From: Bacteroidota bacterium
Lineage (GTDB): Bacteria; Bacteroidota; Bacteroidia; Flavobacteriales; Flavobacteriaceae
Length of the DNA stretch: 64,000 nucleotides
NCBI GenBank assembly: GCA_020161455.1
Contig: JAIUNZ010000006.1
Span: 62,001-126,000, forward strand
Direction of reading: 5' to 3'
Below the pieces are notes generated by a model. The model had not been told where the DNA came from and did no database searches. It saw nothing but the letters and a program-made list of their open reading frames with translations. Each line of letters opens with the position of its first letter. The stretch's first letter is position 1. Of the stretch, positions 7,225-15,626 are shown one piece after another. Position numbers and translations under genes: made by a program.

Positions 7225-8517
7225 TTACATCACTTGTATCAAATAGTAGTTTTTCTTTCCTTTTTGCAACATCAAAAATTGATTATTGATTAAATCTTTT
7301 GAAGAAATAATATAGTCCTCTACAACTCTTTCTTTATTTAACGATATTGAATTTTGTTTCAATTCGCGTCGGGCATCACTATTGGAAGCTAAAAAATTTG
7401 TCTTTGCCGAAAGTGCAGCAATCATATCCAATCCGTTTTCTACATCTTCTTTTGAAACTTTAGCTTTTGGAACACCCTCAAAAACCTCTAAAAATGTTGT
7501 TTCATCTAGTTTTTTCAAATCATCCATGGTTGGGCTAAAAAAGGCATTGGAAGCAAAAATTGCTTTTTCTAATTCTTCTTTTCCATGAACAAAAATGGTA
7601 ACTTCTTCTGCCAAACGTTTTTGCAATACTCTTAAATGTGGAGCCGTTTGATGTTCTTCAATCAATTCATCAATTGTGTTTTTGTCTAAAAATGTAAAGA
7701 TTTTAATGTATTTCTCAGCATCAACATCAGTAGTATTCAACCAAAATTGGTAAAATTTATACACCGAAGTTTTATCGGCAGTTAACCAAACATTGCCTCC
7801 TTCTGATTTTCCAAATTTTGAACCATCAGCTTTTGTAATCAATGGACAAGTCATTGCAAAAGCTTTTGCACCTTCGCCATTAATTCTTCTAACCAATTCG
7901 GTTCCTGTTGTGATATTTCCCCATTGATCGCTTCCTCCCATTTGTAGTAAACAATTGTGTGTTTTATACAAATGATGAAAATCATATCCTTGAATTAATT
8001 GATATGTGAATTCTGTGAAGCTCATTCCTTCGCCTTCAGTTTCTAACCTTTTTTTGACGGAATCTTTTGACATCATGTAGTTGACTGTAATTCTTTTACC
8101 TACATCACGAGCAAAATTGATAAAAGAGAAATCTTTCATCCAGTCGTAATTATTTACTAAAATTGGTGCATTTGTTGCTTTAGAATTAAAATCTAAAAAC
8201 CGAGAAAGTACAGCTTTTATTCCCGCAACATTTTTTTCTAAAGTCACTTCGTCCAAAAGGTTTCTTTCGTCTGATTTTCCAGAAGGATCGCCAATCATTC
8301 CTGTTGCACCACCAACCAAAGCAATAGGTTTGTGTCCAAAGTTGCCTAAATGAACCAATAGAATAATTGGCACTAAACTTCCAATGTGCAACGAATCACT
8401 TGTTGGATCAAAGCCTATATAAGTGGTTGTCATTTCTTTTAAAAGTTGTTCTTCGGTTCCAGGCATCATATCATGAACCAATCCACGCCATTGCAATTCT
8501 TCTACTAAATTTTTCAT
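7225..8517 (-). CDS. tyrS: Tyrosine--tRNA ligase
   Basis: A 430-residue class I aminoacyl-tRNA synthetase that charges tRNA-Tyr. The HIGH-type motif is HIGS at residues 44-47 within [14 protein letters not shown]. The KMSKS-type motif is KFGKS at 234-238. Other TyrS signatures are [14 protein letters not shown] near residue 192 and [14 protein letters not shown] near 145. The C-terminal 80 residues form the S4-like RNA-binding domain. Length and order match bacterial TyrS. A TATCTTTG promoter element lies about 20 bp upstream. An approximately 175-bp intergenic stretch separates it from ruvC. Confidence 0.96.
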   Translation of the reverse strand: MKNLVEELQWRGLVHDMMPGTEEQLLKEMTTTYIGFDPTSDSLHIGSLVPIILLVHLGNFGHKPIALVGGATGMIGDPSGKSDERNLLDEVTLEKNVAGIKAVLSRFLDFNSKATNAPILVNNYDWMKDFSFINFARDVGKRITVNYMMSKDSVKKRLETEGEGMSFTEFTYQLIQGYDFHHLYKTHNCLLQMGGSDQWGNITTGTELVRRINGEGAKAFAMTCPLITKADGSKFGKSEGGNVWLTADKTSVYKFYQFWLNTTDVDAEKYIKIFTFLDKNTIDELIEEHQTAPHLRVLQKRLAEEVTIFVHGKEELEKAIFASNAFFSPTMDDLKKLDETTFLEVFEGVPKAKVSKEDVENGLDMIAALSAKTNFLASNSDARRELKQNSISLNKERVVEDYIISSKDLINNQFLMLQKGKKNYYLIQVM

Positions 8518-8534
8518 TTTTAAAACAATTTTCG

Positions 8535-8542
8535 CAAAGATA
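8535..8542 (-). promoter_or_regulatory. -7 element for tyrS
   Basis: Reads TATCTTTG on the minus strand, an exact TAnnTTTG match, ending about 17 bp before the tyrS ATG, so the leader would be very short. No TTG is seen at -33. Confidence 0.5.
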
Positions 8543-8550
8543 GTTTTTAG

Positions 8551-8576
8551 ATTTGGAATTTGAAATTTGAAAGTTG
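8551..8576 (+). repeat. Partial copy of the TTGGAATTT dispersed repeat
   Basis: ATTTGGAATTTGAAATTTG with a trailing GAAAGTT, in the coding orientation of the epimerase gene and ending 12 bp before its start. It is the most divergent of the five copies in the window. Confidence 0.4.
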
Positions 8577-8588
8577 TAAATTAGCTTC

Positions 8589-9584
8589 ATGGTTTTAGTT
8601 ACTGGTGGAACAGGATTGGTTGGCGCACACTTATTACTTCATTTGACAGAAAGTGAAGATGCAATTGTGGCGATTTATCGAAATGAAAAATCGATAGTTA
8701 AACCTAAATTACTTTTTCAACAATTCCAAAAAGAAGCTGAATTTTCTAAAATTATTTGGATTGAAGCTGACATTTTAGACATTCCTTCATTGGAAATTGC
8801 TTTTCAAAATATAGAATATGTTTATCATTGTGCAGCACAAATATCATTCGACCCAAAGGATGAAAATTTACTTCGTAAAGTAAACATTGAAGGAACAGCT
8901 AACATTGTAAATTTTTGTTTGGATAAAAATGTTAAAAAGCTTTGTCACGTAAGTTCTATTGCCGCTCTAGGTGATTTAAAAGAACACGAAACCATTTTGA
9001 CCGAGGAAATAGAATGGAATCCCGAAGTTTCTCATAGCGATTATGCTATTACAAAATATGGCGCTGAAATGGAAGTTTGGCGAGGACAACAAGAAGGCTT
9101 AAAAGTTGTAATAGTTAATCCTGGTGTGATTTTTGGTTCTACGATTTGGAAAACAAGTAGCGGCACTTTTTTTACTAAAGTTAAAAATAATTTTCCTTTT
9201 TATACTTATGGTACAACGGGTTATGTTGGTGTTTTTGATGTTGTTAAAATCATGGTGCTATTAATGAAAAGTGATAGCAATGGCGAACGATTCTCGTTAA
9301 TTTCTGAAAATTTATCATTTAAAGAAATCATTCATTTAATAGCTGGAAAAATGAATGCAAAAAAACCAACTTTTGAAATAAAACCTTGGATGACATCAAT
9401 TATTTGGAGAGTTGATTGGTTTTTTTCTACTGTTTTTAAAACACGAAGAAATCTTTCTAAAAACGCATCCAAAACTATTCATTCTAAAGAATTCATTAGT
9501 AATGCCAAAATAAAAAATGCTTTGAATTATAATTTTCAAAGCATTGTAGAAGTTGTTGAAATAGTACTTTCTAAAAATCAATAA
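8589..9584 (+). CDS. NAD-dependent epimerase/dehydratase family protein
   Basis: A 331-residue extended short-chain dehydrogenase with an N-terminal Rossmann motif MVLVTGGTGLVGAHLLLHL (GxxGxxG at residues 6-12). The later CHVSSIAALG and the catalytic YAITKYGAE (Y-x-x-x-K) near residue 152 complete the Ser/Tyr/Lys triad. The downstream VVIVNPGVIFG is typical of the dihydroflavonol-4-reductase-like branch. It probably reduces or epimerises a sugar-nucleotide, steroid-like or acyl substrate; the real substrate is unknown. The 3' end overlaps the convergent DUF4296 gene by 7 bp. Confidence 0.88.
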   Translation: MVLVTGGTGLVGAHLLLHLTESEDAIVAIYRNEKSIVKPKLLFQQFQKEAEFSKIIWIEADILDIPSLEIAFQNIEYVYHCAAQISFDPKDENLLRKVNIEGTANIVNFCLDKNVKKLCHVSSIAALGDLKEHETILTEEIEWNPEVSHSDYAITKYGAEMEVWRGQQEGLKVVIVNPGVIFGSTIWKTSSGTFFTKVKNNFPFYTYGTTGYVGVFDVVKIMVLLMKSDSNGERFSLISENLSFKEIIHLIAGKMNAKKPTFEIKPWMTSIIWRVDWFFSTVFKTRRNLSKNASKTIHSKEFISNAKIKNALNYNFQSIVEVVEIVLSKNQ

Positions 9585-9967
9585 ACCGTTGGTGTGTCAG
9601 AATTTTTAGTGTCTTGTGTATTATTTATTTCCCCTGTTTTACCTTCATTCTTTTTACTTTCTTCCTCAAGTTGGTCTTTAACTTTTTGATACATTTTTTT
9701 GTATTCAACAATATCACTGGCATAATATTTATTGCTTTTTACTAACTGAATGCTGTCTATTTTGTATTTTTTAAAAATGTATTCATTAATTTCTTCTGGA
9801 GTAATACCTCCATTAATATTTTGACTTTTTATAGCTTCTAGTAATGAAACATCATATAAAATAGCAATCATTTTATCTTTTTCAATCAAATTACTAGGTT
9901 TTTCTACGGTAGAATTTTGACAACCGAAAATAAATAGTATCGTAAAAAACAGAATTAACTTTTTCAT
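9578..9967 (-). CDS. DUF4296 domain-containing lipoprotein
   Basis: A 129-residue lipoprotein. The signal peptide MKKLILFFTILFIFGC ends at Cys16, a lipobox (IFGC). The mature N-terminus KDKMIAILYDVSLLEAIKSQN, followed by YIFKKYKIDSIQLVKSNKYYASD, is the DUF4296 signature, a family largely confined to Bacteroidetes. The C-terminus is a low-complexity Lys/Glu/Thr tail. No function is known. It lies 9 bp downstream of the dihydroorotase gene, an arrangement I recall from other Flavobacteriaceae, and is probably co-transcribed with it. Confidence 0.85.
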   Translation of the reverse strand: MKKLILFFTILFIFGCQNSTVEKPSNLIEKDKMIAILYDVSLLEAIKSQNINGGITPEEINEYIFKKYKIDSIQLVKSNKYYASDIVEYKKMYQKVKDQLEEESKKNEGKTGEINNTQDTKNSDTPTVY

Positions 9968-9976
9968 AAAAGGGTA

Positions 9977-11317
9977 TTATCGATTAAATAATAAACGCTG
10001 TCCGGCTTTGTTCTCTTTTACTTTAAAATTTTGATAAACCAACGTTCCGTTAACAAAAGTATGTGTTATTCTTGATTTAAAATTATAGCCTTCAAAAGGT
10101 GACCAACCACATTTTGCTAAAATGTTTTCTTTTTTCACATTCCATGGTAAGCCAGTATTTACAATAACCAAATCTGCAAAATAACCTTCCTTTATAAATC
10201 CACGGTTTTCTATTTTAAAAATCTTAGCAGGATTGTGACACATTTTTTCTACAATCTTTTCAATAGAAATTTTCCCTTGATGATAGGCTTCAAACATAGC
10301 AACTACTGCATGTTGTACCAACGGCCCACCTGATGGTGCTTTTAAATAATCCTGACTTTTCTCTTCTAAAGTATGTGGAGCGTGATCTGTAGCAATAACA
10401 TCTATTCTATCATCAAGCAAGGCTTCCCAAAGTACTTTTCTATCATTTGCCGTTTTTACAGCAGGATTCCATTTGATAAAATTACCTTTAGTTTTATAAT
10501 CTTCATCACTAAACCAAAGATGGTGAATACAAACTTCGGCTGTGATTTGTTTTTCTTCTAAAGGAATTTTATTGGTAAACAACTCCATTTCTTTTGCCGT
10601 TGAAAGATGAAAAACATGCAGTCTAGCTCCCGTTTTTTTTGCCAATTCTATAGCTTTTGAAGAAGAACTATAACAAGCCTCTTCACTGCGAATCAACGGA
10701 TGACATGCTACAGGAATAGCATCGCCATATTGTTCTTTGTAGTGCTCCAAATTGTTCTTAATAGTAGTTTCATCTTCACAATGAACCGCAATCAGCATTT
10801 TGGTAGAAGAAAAAATCTTTTCTATACTTTCTGGATTATCAACTAACATGTTTCCGGTAGATGATCCTAGGAATAATTTTATTCCCGCAACATTTCTTGG
10901 ATTTGTTTTCAATAATTCTTCCAGGTTATCATTCGTTCCTCCCATCATAAACGAATAATTGGCATACGCTTTTTGTGCAGCTATTTGATATTTATCTTCT
11001 AGTAGTTCTTGTGTAATTGCATTGGGAAGAGTATTGGGTTGTTCTATAAAAGAAGTAATTCCTCCAGCAACCGCGGCTCTGCTTTCGGATTCGATATCAC
11101 CTTTATGAGTCAATCCAGGTTCGCGAAAATGCACTTGATCATCAATTGCTCCTGGTATTAAATAATTTCCTTCGGCATCAATGATTTTGCAATTTGCCGA
11201 TTTTGGAGAAATGGATTGGGCAATTTCAACAATATATTCATTTTCGATCAATACATCGCCTTCAAAAATTTCTCCTTCGTTTACAATTTTAGCATTCTTT
11301 ATTAACGTAGTATTCAT
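9977..11317 (-). CDS. pyrC: Dihydroorotase
   Basis: A 446-residue dihydroorotase of the amidohydrolase superfamily, which cyclises N-carbamoyl-aspartate in pyrimidine synthesis. Visible elements are the metal motif region IDDQVHFREPG (residues 59-68), the carboxylated-lysine strand GIKLFLGSSTG near residue 145, metal or substrate histidines in AVHCEDE and HVFHLSTA, and the catalytic Asp in VIATDHAPHT near residue 310. The first His of the usual DxHxHxR motif is Gln here (Gln61); I believe related Bacteroidetes proteins share this. The gene lies in a minus-strand run with the polyprenol glycosyltransferase (4-bp gap) and the DUF4296 lipoprotein. Confidence 0.92.
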   Translation of the reverse strand: MNTTLIKNAKIVNEGEIFEGDVLIENEYIVEIAQSISPKSANCKIIDAEGNYLIPGAIDDQVHFREPGLTHKGDIESESRAAVAGGITSFIEQPNTLPNAITQELLEDKYQIAAQKAYANYSFMMGGTNDNLEELLKTNPRNVAGIKLFLGSSTGNMLVDNPESIEKIFSSTKMLIAVHCEDETTIKNNLEHYKEQYGDAIPVACHPLIRSEEACYSSSSKAIELAKKTGARLHVFHLSTAKEMELFTNKIPLEEKQITAEVCIHHLWFSDEDYKTKGNFIKWNPAVKTANDRKVLWEALLDDRIDVIATDHAPHTLEEKSQDYLKAPSGGPLVQHAVVAMFEAYHQGKISIEKIVEKMCHNPAKIFKIENRGFIKEGYFADLVIVNTGLPWNVKKENILAKCGWSPFEGYNFKSRITHTFVNGTLVYQNFKVKENKAGQRLLFNR

Positions 11318-11321
11318 TTTT

Positions 11322-12047
11322 TTATAATCGATTAAAAAGCTTTCTTATTCTCAAACTTATCACACCAAAAACAGCTTCTTTGATGATAGAACTACTCATT
11401 TTGGATTGCCCTTTTGTTCTGTCTGTAAAAGTTACCGAAACTTCGTGTATCTTAAAATTTCTAACAAAAGCCCGGTATTTCATTTCTATTTGAAATGCAT
11501 ATCCTATGAATTTAATTCTATCGAGTTTTAGAGTTTCTAGCACATTTCTTTTGTAACAAATAAAACCTGCTGTAGCATCCATAATTTTCATACCAGTAAT
11601 CATTCTAACATAAACCGAAGCAAAGTAAGAAAGCAACACACGACTCAAAGGCCAATTGATTACGTTAACACCTTTTACATAACGAGAACCAATAGCAATG
11701 TCGGCACCATTATTTTTACATTCTAAATATAATTTCTCTAAATCAATTGGGTTATGAGAGAAATCGGCATCCATTTCAAAAATATAATCATATTCTTTTT
11801 TCATAGCCCACTTGAAACCATGCACATAGGCTGTGCCAAGTCCTGATTTCTTTTTTCTAACTTCTAAAAATAATTTCTCAGGAAATAGAAGTTGCAACTC
11901 TTTTACTTTTTCTGCTGTTTTATCAGGAGAATTGTCATCTACAACAAGCACATGAAAAACGGTTTCAAGCAAAAAAACAGTACGAATAATGTTTTCAATA
12001 TTTTCAATTTCATTATACGTTGGAATAATTACAATGCCGTTAGCCAT
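11322..12047 (-). CDS. Polyprenol monophosphomannose synthase-like glycosyltransferase
   Basis: A 241-residue GT2 family enzyme resembling dolichol-phosphate mannose synthase (Dpm1). The nucleotide-sugar binding region reads VIIPTYNEIENIENII, then VVDDNSPDKTAEKV. The DxD motif is in FEMDADFSHNP near residue 95. The conserved MDATAGFICYKR and FQIEMKYRA segments follow. There is no C-terminal membrane domain, as in the soluble DPM1 type. It would transfer mannose or glucose from the nucleotide donor to a polyprenyl phosphate at the membrane, supplying lipid-linked sugars for glycan assembly. The sugar is not certain. Confidence 0.88.
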   Translation of the reverse strand: MANGIVIIPTYNEIENIENIIRTVFLLETVFHVLVVDDNSPDKTAEKVKELQLLFPEKLFLEVRKKKSGLGTAYVHGFKWAMKKEYDYIFEMDADFSHNPIDLEKLYLECKNNGADIAIGSRYVKGVNVINWPLSRVLLSYFASVYVRMITGMKIMDATAGFICYKRNVLETLKLDRIKFIGYAFQIEMKYRAFVRNFKIHEVSVTFTDRTKGQSKMSSSIIKEAVFGVISLRIRKLFNRL

Positions 12048-12072
12048 AAATTTGAAAAAGTTTTTTAAAAGG

Positions 12073-12080
12073 CAAAAATA
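12073..12080 (-). promoter_or_regulatory. Candidate -7 element for the Dpm1-like/pyrC/DUF4296 run
   Basis: On the minus strand it reads TATTTTTG, matching TAnnTTTG, 25 bp before the start of the first gene of the run. Confidence 0.4.
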
Positions 12081-12141
12081 CTCTTTTTATCAAAGTTACT
12101 TCTTAATAATTATATAATAAAAATTGAAAATAAAAAATTAG

Positions 12142-12149
12142 TAGTTTTG
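12142..12149 (+). promoter_or_regulatory. Candidate -7 element for DUF4271-hemD
   Basis: TAGTTTTG matches TAnnTTTG and ends only 4 bp before the DUF4271 ATG, so the transcript would be leaderless or nearly so. Confidence 0.45.
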
Positions 12150-12153
12150 CAGA

Positions 12154-12819
12154 ATGATAGAAGCAGTAATTAGTCCTAGAATTTTGGAACCCAAAGATTG
12201 GGCAACCCTACTTTTTCTATTTTCTTTGTTGTTAATTGCAATTGCTAAAACAGCATTTGAAACCCGATTTAGTGAGTTTTTAAGAATATTAGTTTCTGAT
12301 AAATATATAAAAATCTATAAAGACAGTTCACATCTGATGAGTGGATTTACCATTCTTTTGTTTATTGTACAAATTATATCAGTTTCCCTTTTTCTTCAAA
12401 TTATTCTTGATCATTATGGATTTGTTTCAAAATATGATTGGATAAGTTTTTTGAGAATTACTACTTTTTTTAGTGTTTTTGTTTTGTCTAAATACTTAAT
12501 AGAAAAAATTATTGCGACTACATTTAATTTTGAAGAATTCGTTGAACAATTTAATTTATTGAAAGTAAGTTACAGAACCTTCTTAAGTTTGGTACTATTA
12601 CCTATTTCAATATTTCTGTTTTATAACAAATATTATGCAGATTCGTTAATATATTTCATTATCATTATGATTTTGATAATAAATACGCTTACTTATCTTG
12701 TTTCTTTGAAGAATTATCAAAATTTAATTATTGGTAATATCTTTTATTTTATTTTATATCTTTGCGCACTTGAAATAGCGCCCTATTATTTCATATATTA
12801 TTTGATTACAAAACAATAA
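12154..12819 (+). CDS. DUF4271 domain-containing membrane protein
   Basis: A 221-residue, very hydrophobic integral membrane protein. About five membrane segments are predicted (near residues 16-32, 65-88, 100-120, 140-160 and 165-185, with a further hydrophobic tail). The SHLMSGFTILLFIVQIISVSL and YRTFLSLVLLPISIFLFYN segments fit the DUF4271 family, a Bacteroidetes-specific family without assigned function. It sits 8 bp upstream of a uroporphyrinogen-III synthase gene, an arrangement I recall as typical in Flavobacteria, suggesting co-expression; a link to heme biosynthesis is inference only. Confidence 0.82.
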   Translation: MIEAVISPRILEPKDWATLLFLFSLLLIAIAKTAFETRFSEFLRILVSDKYIKIYKDSSHLMSGFTILLFIVQIISVSLFLQIILDHYGFVSKYDWISFLRITTFFSVFVLSKYLIEKIIATTFNFEEFVEQFNLLKVSYRTFLSLVLLPISIFLFYNKYYADSLIYFIIIMILIINTLTYLVSLKNYQNLIIGNIFYFILYLCALEIAPYYFIYYLITKQ

Positions 12820-12827
12820 AGAGTACT

Positions 12828-13586
12828 ATGTCAAATCTGAAAGTGAAAACAATTTTGGTTTCCCAACCAGAGCCGAAGGTAGAGAATTCTCCTTATTTTG
12901 AACTGCAAAATAAGCACAAAATAAAAGTAGATTTTCGGTCTTTTATTCATGTTGAAGGCGTAAGTGCAAAAGATATTCGAGCTCAAAAAATTGATCTTAA
13001 TAACTTTAGTGCTATCATTTTAACAAGCCGAAACTCTGTAGATCATTTTTTTAGAGTAGCCGAAGAAATGCGTTATAAAATTCCAGAAGATTTAAAATAT
13101 TTTTGTCAATCGGAAGCCGTTGCATTCTATCTACAAAAATATGTAGTGTATAGAAAACGTAAAATTTATGTGGGTCAGAAAGATTTTGTTGATTTATCAC
13201 CATTAATTAAAAAATATAAAGACGAAAAGTTTTTATTACCTGCTTCTGATCAATTGAATTTTGATGTACCGCAAACCTTGAATAATTTAAAAGTTTCTTG
13301 GACACAGGCCACTTTTTACAAGACAGTGATGAGTGATTTGTCTGATTTAGCTGATGTGTATTATGATGTTTTAGCTTTTTTTAGTCCAACTGGAATTAAA
13401 TCTTTATTCAAAAATTTTCCTGATTTTAAACAAAACAATACTAGAATTGCAGTTTTTGGAAGTACTACTCAAAAAGAAGCGCTTGATTGTGGTTTGCGAA
13501 TAGATATTCTTGCGCCAACACCAGAAACACCAAGTATGACAATGGCTCTAGAAAAATATATTATAGAAGTTAATAAAGTAAAATAA
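12828..13586 (+). CDS. hemD: Uroporphyrinogen-III synthase
   Basis: A 252-residue protein of the HemD family, which closes and inverts ring D of hydroxymethylbilane to make uroporphyrinogen III for heme synthesis. Sequence conservation in this family is low. The recognisable parts are the N-terminal SQPEP...SPYFEL, the first-domain ILTSRNSVDHFF near residue 65, the linker KFLLPASDQLN and the second-domain DVLAFFSPTGIKSLFKNFP, followed by RIAVFGSTTQKEALDCGLRIDILAPTPE. Two alternating Rossmann-like domains fit the family. It is probably co-transcribed with the DUF4271 gene. Confidence 0.85.
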   Translation: MSNLKVKTILVSQPEPKVENSPYFELQNKHKIKVDFRSFIHVEGVSAKDIRAQKIDLNNFSAIILTSRNSVDHFFRVAEEMRYKIPEDLKYFCQSEAVAFYLQKYVVYRKRKIYVGQKDFVDLSPLIKKYKDEKFLLPASDQLNFDVPQTLNNLKVSWTQATFYKTVMSDLSDLADVYYDVLAFFSPTGIKSLFKNFPDFKQNNTRIAVFGSTTQKEALDCGLRIDILAPTPETPSMTMALEKYIIEVNKVK

Positions 13587-13655
13587 AAAATCTTCAAAAA
13601 AAGCAACCTCAAAATAACATCTATCATTTGGCAGGAGAACGCTTTTTAATTTTTT

Positions 13656-14396
13656 TTATTCTTTAAAGTTGATTTCTACTTTTTCAGATTGAAACACTCC
13701 TTTAATAAAATTTGGAATTTTTAGCAGTGTTTCATAATCAATAGCAATTAATTTGTCTCTATATTGCTCTTTCATCAAAAATAAGTAGAATTGAATATAG
13801 AAAGTCCCTTTTTCGTCTAAGTAATATTCAAATTCATCACGTTTGAAATAGCGTTTTTTATCCCAATACCAAATTATTGAATAGGTTTTGGTTTCTTTGG
13901 GTTTTAGAGTATATATTGAATTCAACAGTTGTTTACTGTTTTTTATCTTATAACCAATTTCATTTGATGTTAAAACAGTAGTATATTTTCTGATGGAATC
14001 ATTTTCTTTTTTCATATACTCATCAAAATACTTTTTCGCAGCTTCTTCTCGTTCTTTCTCATTTGTGATATGAGAAAAATCGGGAAATCCTTCAAAGGAT
14101 AAAAATTTTTTAGTGCTAAAAACACCATCAATTATCAACTCATCTTTTCCTTGAAACAATTTGTAAAAAACATTTGTTCCCATAGCATTTGAATGTGCTG
14201 GAATTAATTTTTCGGGTTGAAGAAAAAATGATATTTCTTTGTCTGTTGTATTTTCTATCGAATAGTTGATTGTAAATTTTCGTTCCTCTGGTATTGAATC
14301 TATTGAAGTAACAGAAAGGATATTGATTTTTACGGGTTTTGTTTGCCCAAAAAACAACATTGGCAGAAGTAGTAATAAATATTTCAAGTAAATCAT
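13656..14396 (-). CDS. Secreted protein of unknown function
   Basis: A 246-residue protein with an N-terminal signal peptide (MIYLKYLLLLLPMLFFGQ; cleavage likely after Gly17). The mature part appears to be a beta-rich domain (INYSIENTTDKEISFFLQPEKLIP, then TKTYSIIWYWDKKRY) with a short charged helix near residues 115-135. Proteins with such strands can be immunoglobulin-like, but I do not recognise the family. It would be periplasmic or surface exposed. It lies alone between hemD and the LuxE-like gene, without an obvious operon partner. Confidence 0.65.
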   Translation of the reverse strand: MIYLKYLLLLLPMLFFGQTKPVKINILSVTSIDSIPEERKFTINYSIENTTDKEISFFLQPEKLIPAHSNAMGTNVFYKLFQGKDELIIDGVFSTKKFLSFEGFPDFSHITNEKEREEAAKKYFDEYMKKENDSIRKYTTVLTSNEIGYKIKNSKQLLNSIYTLKPKETKTYSIIWYWDKKRYFKRDEFEYYLDEKGTFYIQFYLFLMKEQYRDKLIAIDYETLLKIPNFIKGVFQSEKVEINFKE

Positions 14397-14426
14397 ATAC
14401 TCTATAACGAAGAAAATGGAAATTTA

Positions 14427-15407
14427 TTATAAAACCATCAAATTGCAACCTCGAATATCGGAATTATCAAATCTGCCTAGTACTTCAAAAGAATTGTTTA
14501 GGTGCTTTTTTCCTAAATCTTGTGTGGCTATGAATGAACAAGAATTGATATTGGCTAAATCAATTACGTTGATACCACCCGTTTTTCCAATATCCACATA
14601 AGTTAATGCATCTTCTGTGTCACGAATTAGTATTTGCATCCAGTTTGGACATTCAAAAATTCCGTTTCCGAATGAATAGGCTTGCGATAATAATTCGGTC
14701 ATTCCATATTCTGAATGGATGTTTTTAACCCCAAATCCCTTTGCTAAAACAGCGTGTAATTCTTCTCGGATGATTTCTTTTCGTTTTCCTTTCATTCCGC
14801 CGGTTTCCATGATGATGGTGTTTTTTAATTGAAACGTTTGTTTTTCTATTAAATCGAGTAATGCATAAGTAACGCCGATTAGTAAAACGTTTTGACCTGA
14901 ATTGTCTAATAAAATTAATTTTGAAATTAATTCGTCATAATTGTTTAGATAAAAACCTGAGTCTTCCTTATTGGAACGTTCTATCAAATCGTTTACCATA
15001 TAAATTAGCGATGAGCCATCACGCTCTAGATAGGATGGAAGCAAGGCTAGAATGGTATAATCTTCGATGTTTCCATAAAATTCTGAGAATGCATTGCGAA
15101 AACTTTGTTCATATAATGAAATATCAGTAACTAGATGTTTGCTTGTAATCATTCCTGTTGTTCCGCTGCTGGTGAATGTTTCTTGGATAGTTTCGGACGA
15201 CGAAATAACTTGATGGCTTTTGAAAAACTGAATGGGTAAAAATGGAATTTGTTGTATTGTTTTTACTTTTTGAGGATTTGTTTTTAGAAAATCACAGAAT
15301 TCACGATATACTTTGTTATTCTCGTATTGAAAACGAAACACTTTTAAAGTTAGTTTATCAAACTGTTTTTGAGAAGCAATTGAGAATATGTCTTGAGGTT
15401 GTATCAT
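14427..15407 (-). CDS. LuxE/PaaK-type acyltransferase (acyl-protein synthetase-like)
   Basis: A 326-residue member of the LuxE/PaaK adenylation family. The nucleotide-binding loop is FTSSGTTG near residue 90; further motifs are MVNDLIE, LIGVTYALLDLIE, MIMETGGMKGKRKE-type residues (IIMETGGMKGKR here) and IHSEYGMTELLSQAYS. In bioluminescent bacteria LuxE activates fatty acids with ATP, but no luxCDAB partner is present. Orphan LuxE-like genes are common in Bacteroidetes and probably activate another carboxylic acid. The upstream region carries a 21-bp phased repeat with short dyads and a -7 element, suggesting specific regulation. Confidence 0.8.
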   Translation of the reverse strand: MIQPQDIFSIASQKQFDKLTLKVFRFQYENNKVYREFCDFLKTNPQKVKTIQQIPFLPIQFFKSHQVISSSETIQETFTSSGTTGMITSKHLVTDISLYEQSFRNAFSEFYGNIEDYTILALLPSYLERDGSSLIYMVNDLIERSNKEDSGFYLNNYDELISKLILLDNSGQNVLLIGVTYALLDLIEKQTFQLKNTIIMETGGMKGKRKEIIREELHAVLAKGFGVKNIHSEYGMTELLSQAYSFGNGIFECPNWMQILIRDTEDALTYVDIGKTGGINVIDLANINSCSFIATQDLGKKHLNNSFEVLGRFDNSDIRGCNLMVL

Positions 15408-15444
15408 GTTTTGTTGAAATTCTGAAACAAGTTTAGAATACGTG

Positions 15445-15452
15445 CAAAAGTA
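15445..15452 (-). promoter_or_regulatory. Candidate -7 element for the LuxE-like gene
   Basis: Reads TACTTTTG on the minus strand, matching TAnnTTTG, 37 bp before the LuxE-like start. The 21-bp array begins about 50 bp further upstream. Confidence 0.4.
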
Positions 15453-15502
15453 ATGAAAATATAAAGTTTGAAATTTTGTTTTTTTTGATTTTTCAGTATT
15501 TG

Positions 15503-15586
15503 TAATGGCTTGAACAAGGTTTTTAATAGCTTGTGCAAGGATTATAATAGTCTGTGCAAGAGTTTTAATTTTTTGTATAAAAAAAG
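15503..15586 (-). repeat. 21-bp tandem array with CTTGnnCAAG dyads
   Basis: Three clear units and a decayed fourth begin at 15503, 15524, 15545 and 15566, each starting TAAT. On the plus strand the central dyads are CTTGAACAAG, CTTGTGCAAG and TCTGTGCAAG. The period is exactly 21 bp, so the dyads lie on the same face of the helix. The array is upstream of the LuxE-like gene and looks like a set of operator sites. Confidence 0.7.
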
Positions 15587-15609
15587 CTCTAACGAAAGTT
15601 AGAGCTTTT
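15582..15609 (-). terminator. Terminator of the beta-helix T9SS gene
   Basis: AAAAGCTCTAAC and GTTAGAGCTTTT form a perfect 12-bp stem closed by a GAAA loop, with an A run on the left that reads as a U tract on the minus strand. It lies just past the stop of the T9SS gene. Confidence 0.85.
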
Positions 15610-15626
15610 GGAGTTATGCTTACTAT

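Noticed and set aside
14427-15407. Bioluminescence (lux) gene cluster
   Set aside because: Only one LuxE/PaaK-type protein is found; there is no luxC, luxD, luxA or luxB nearby.
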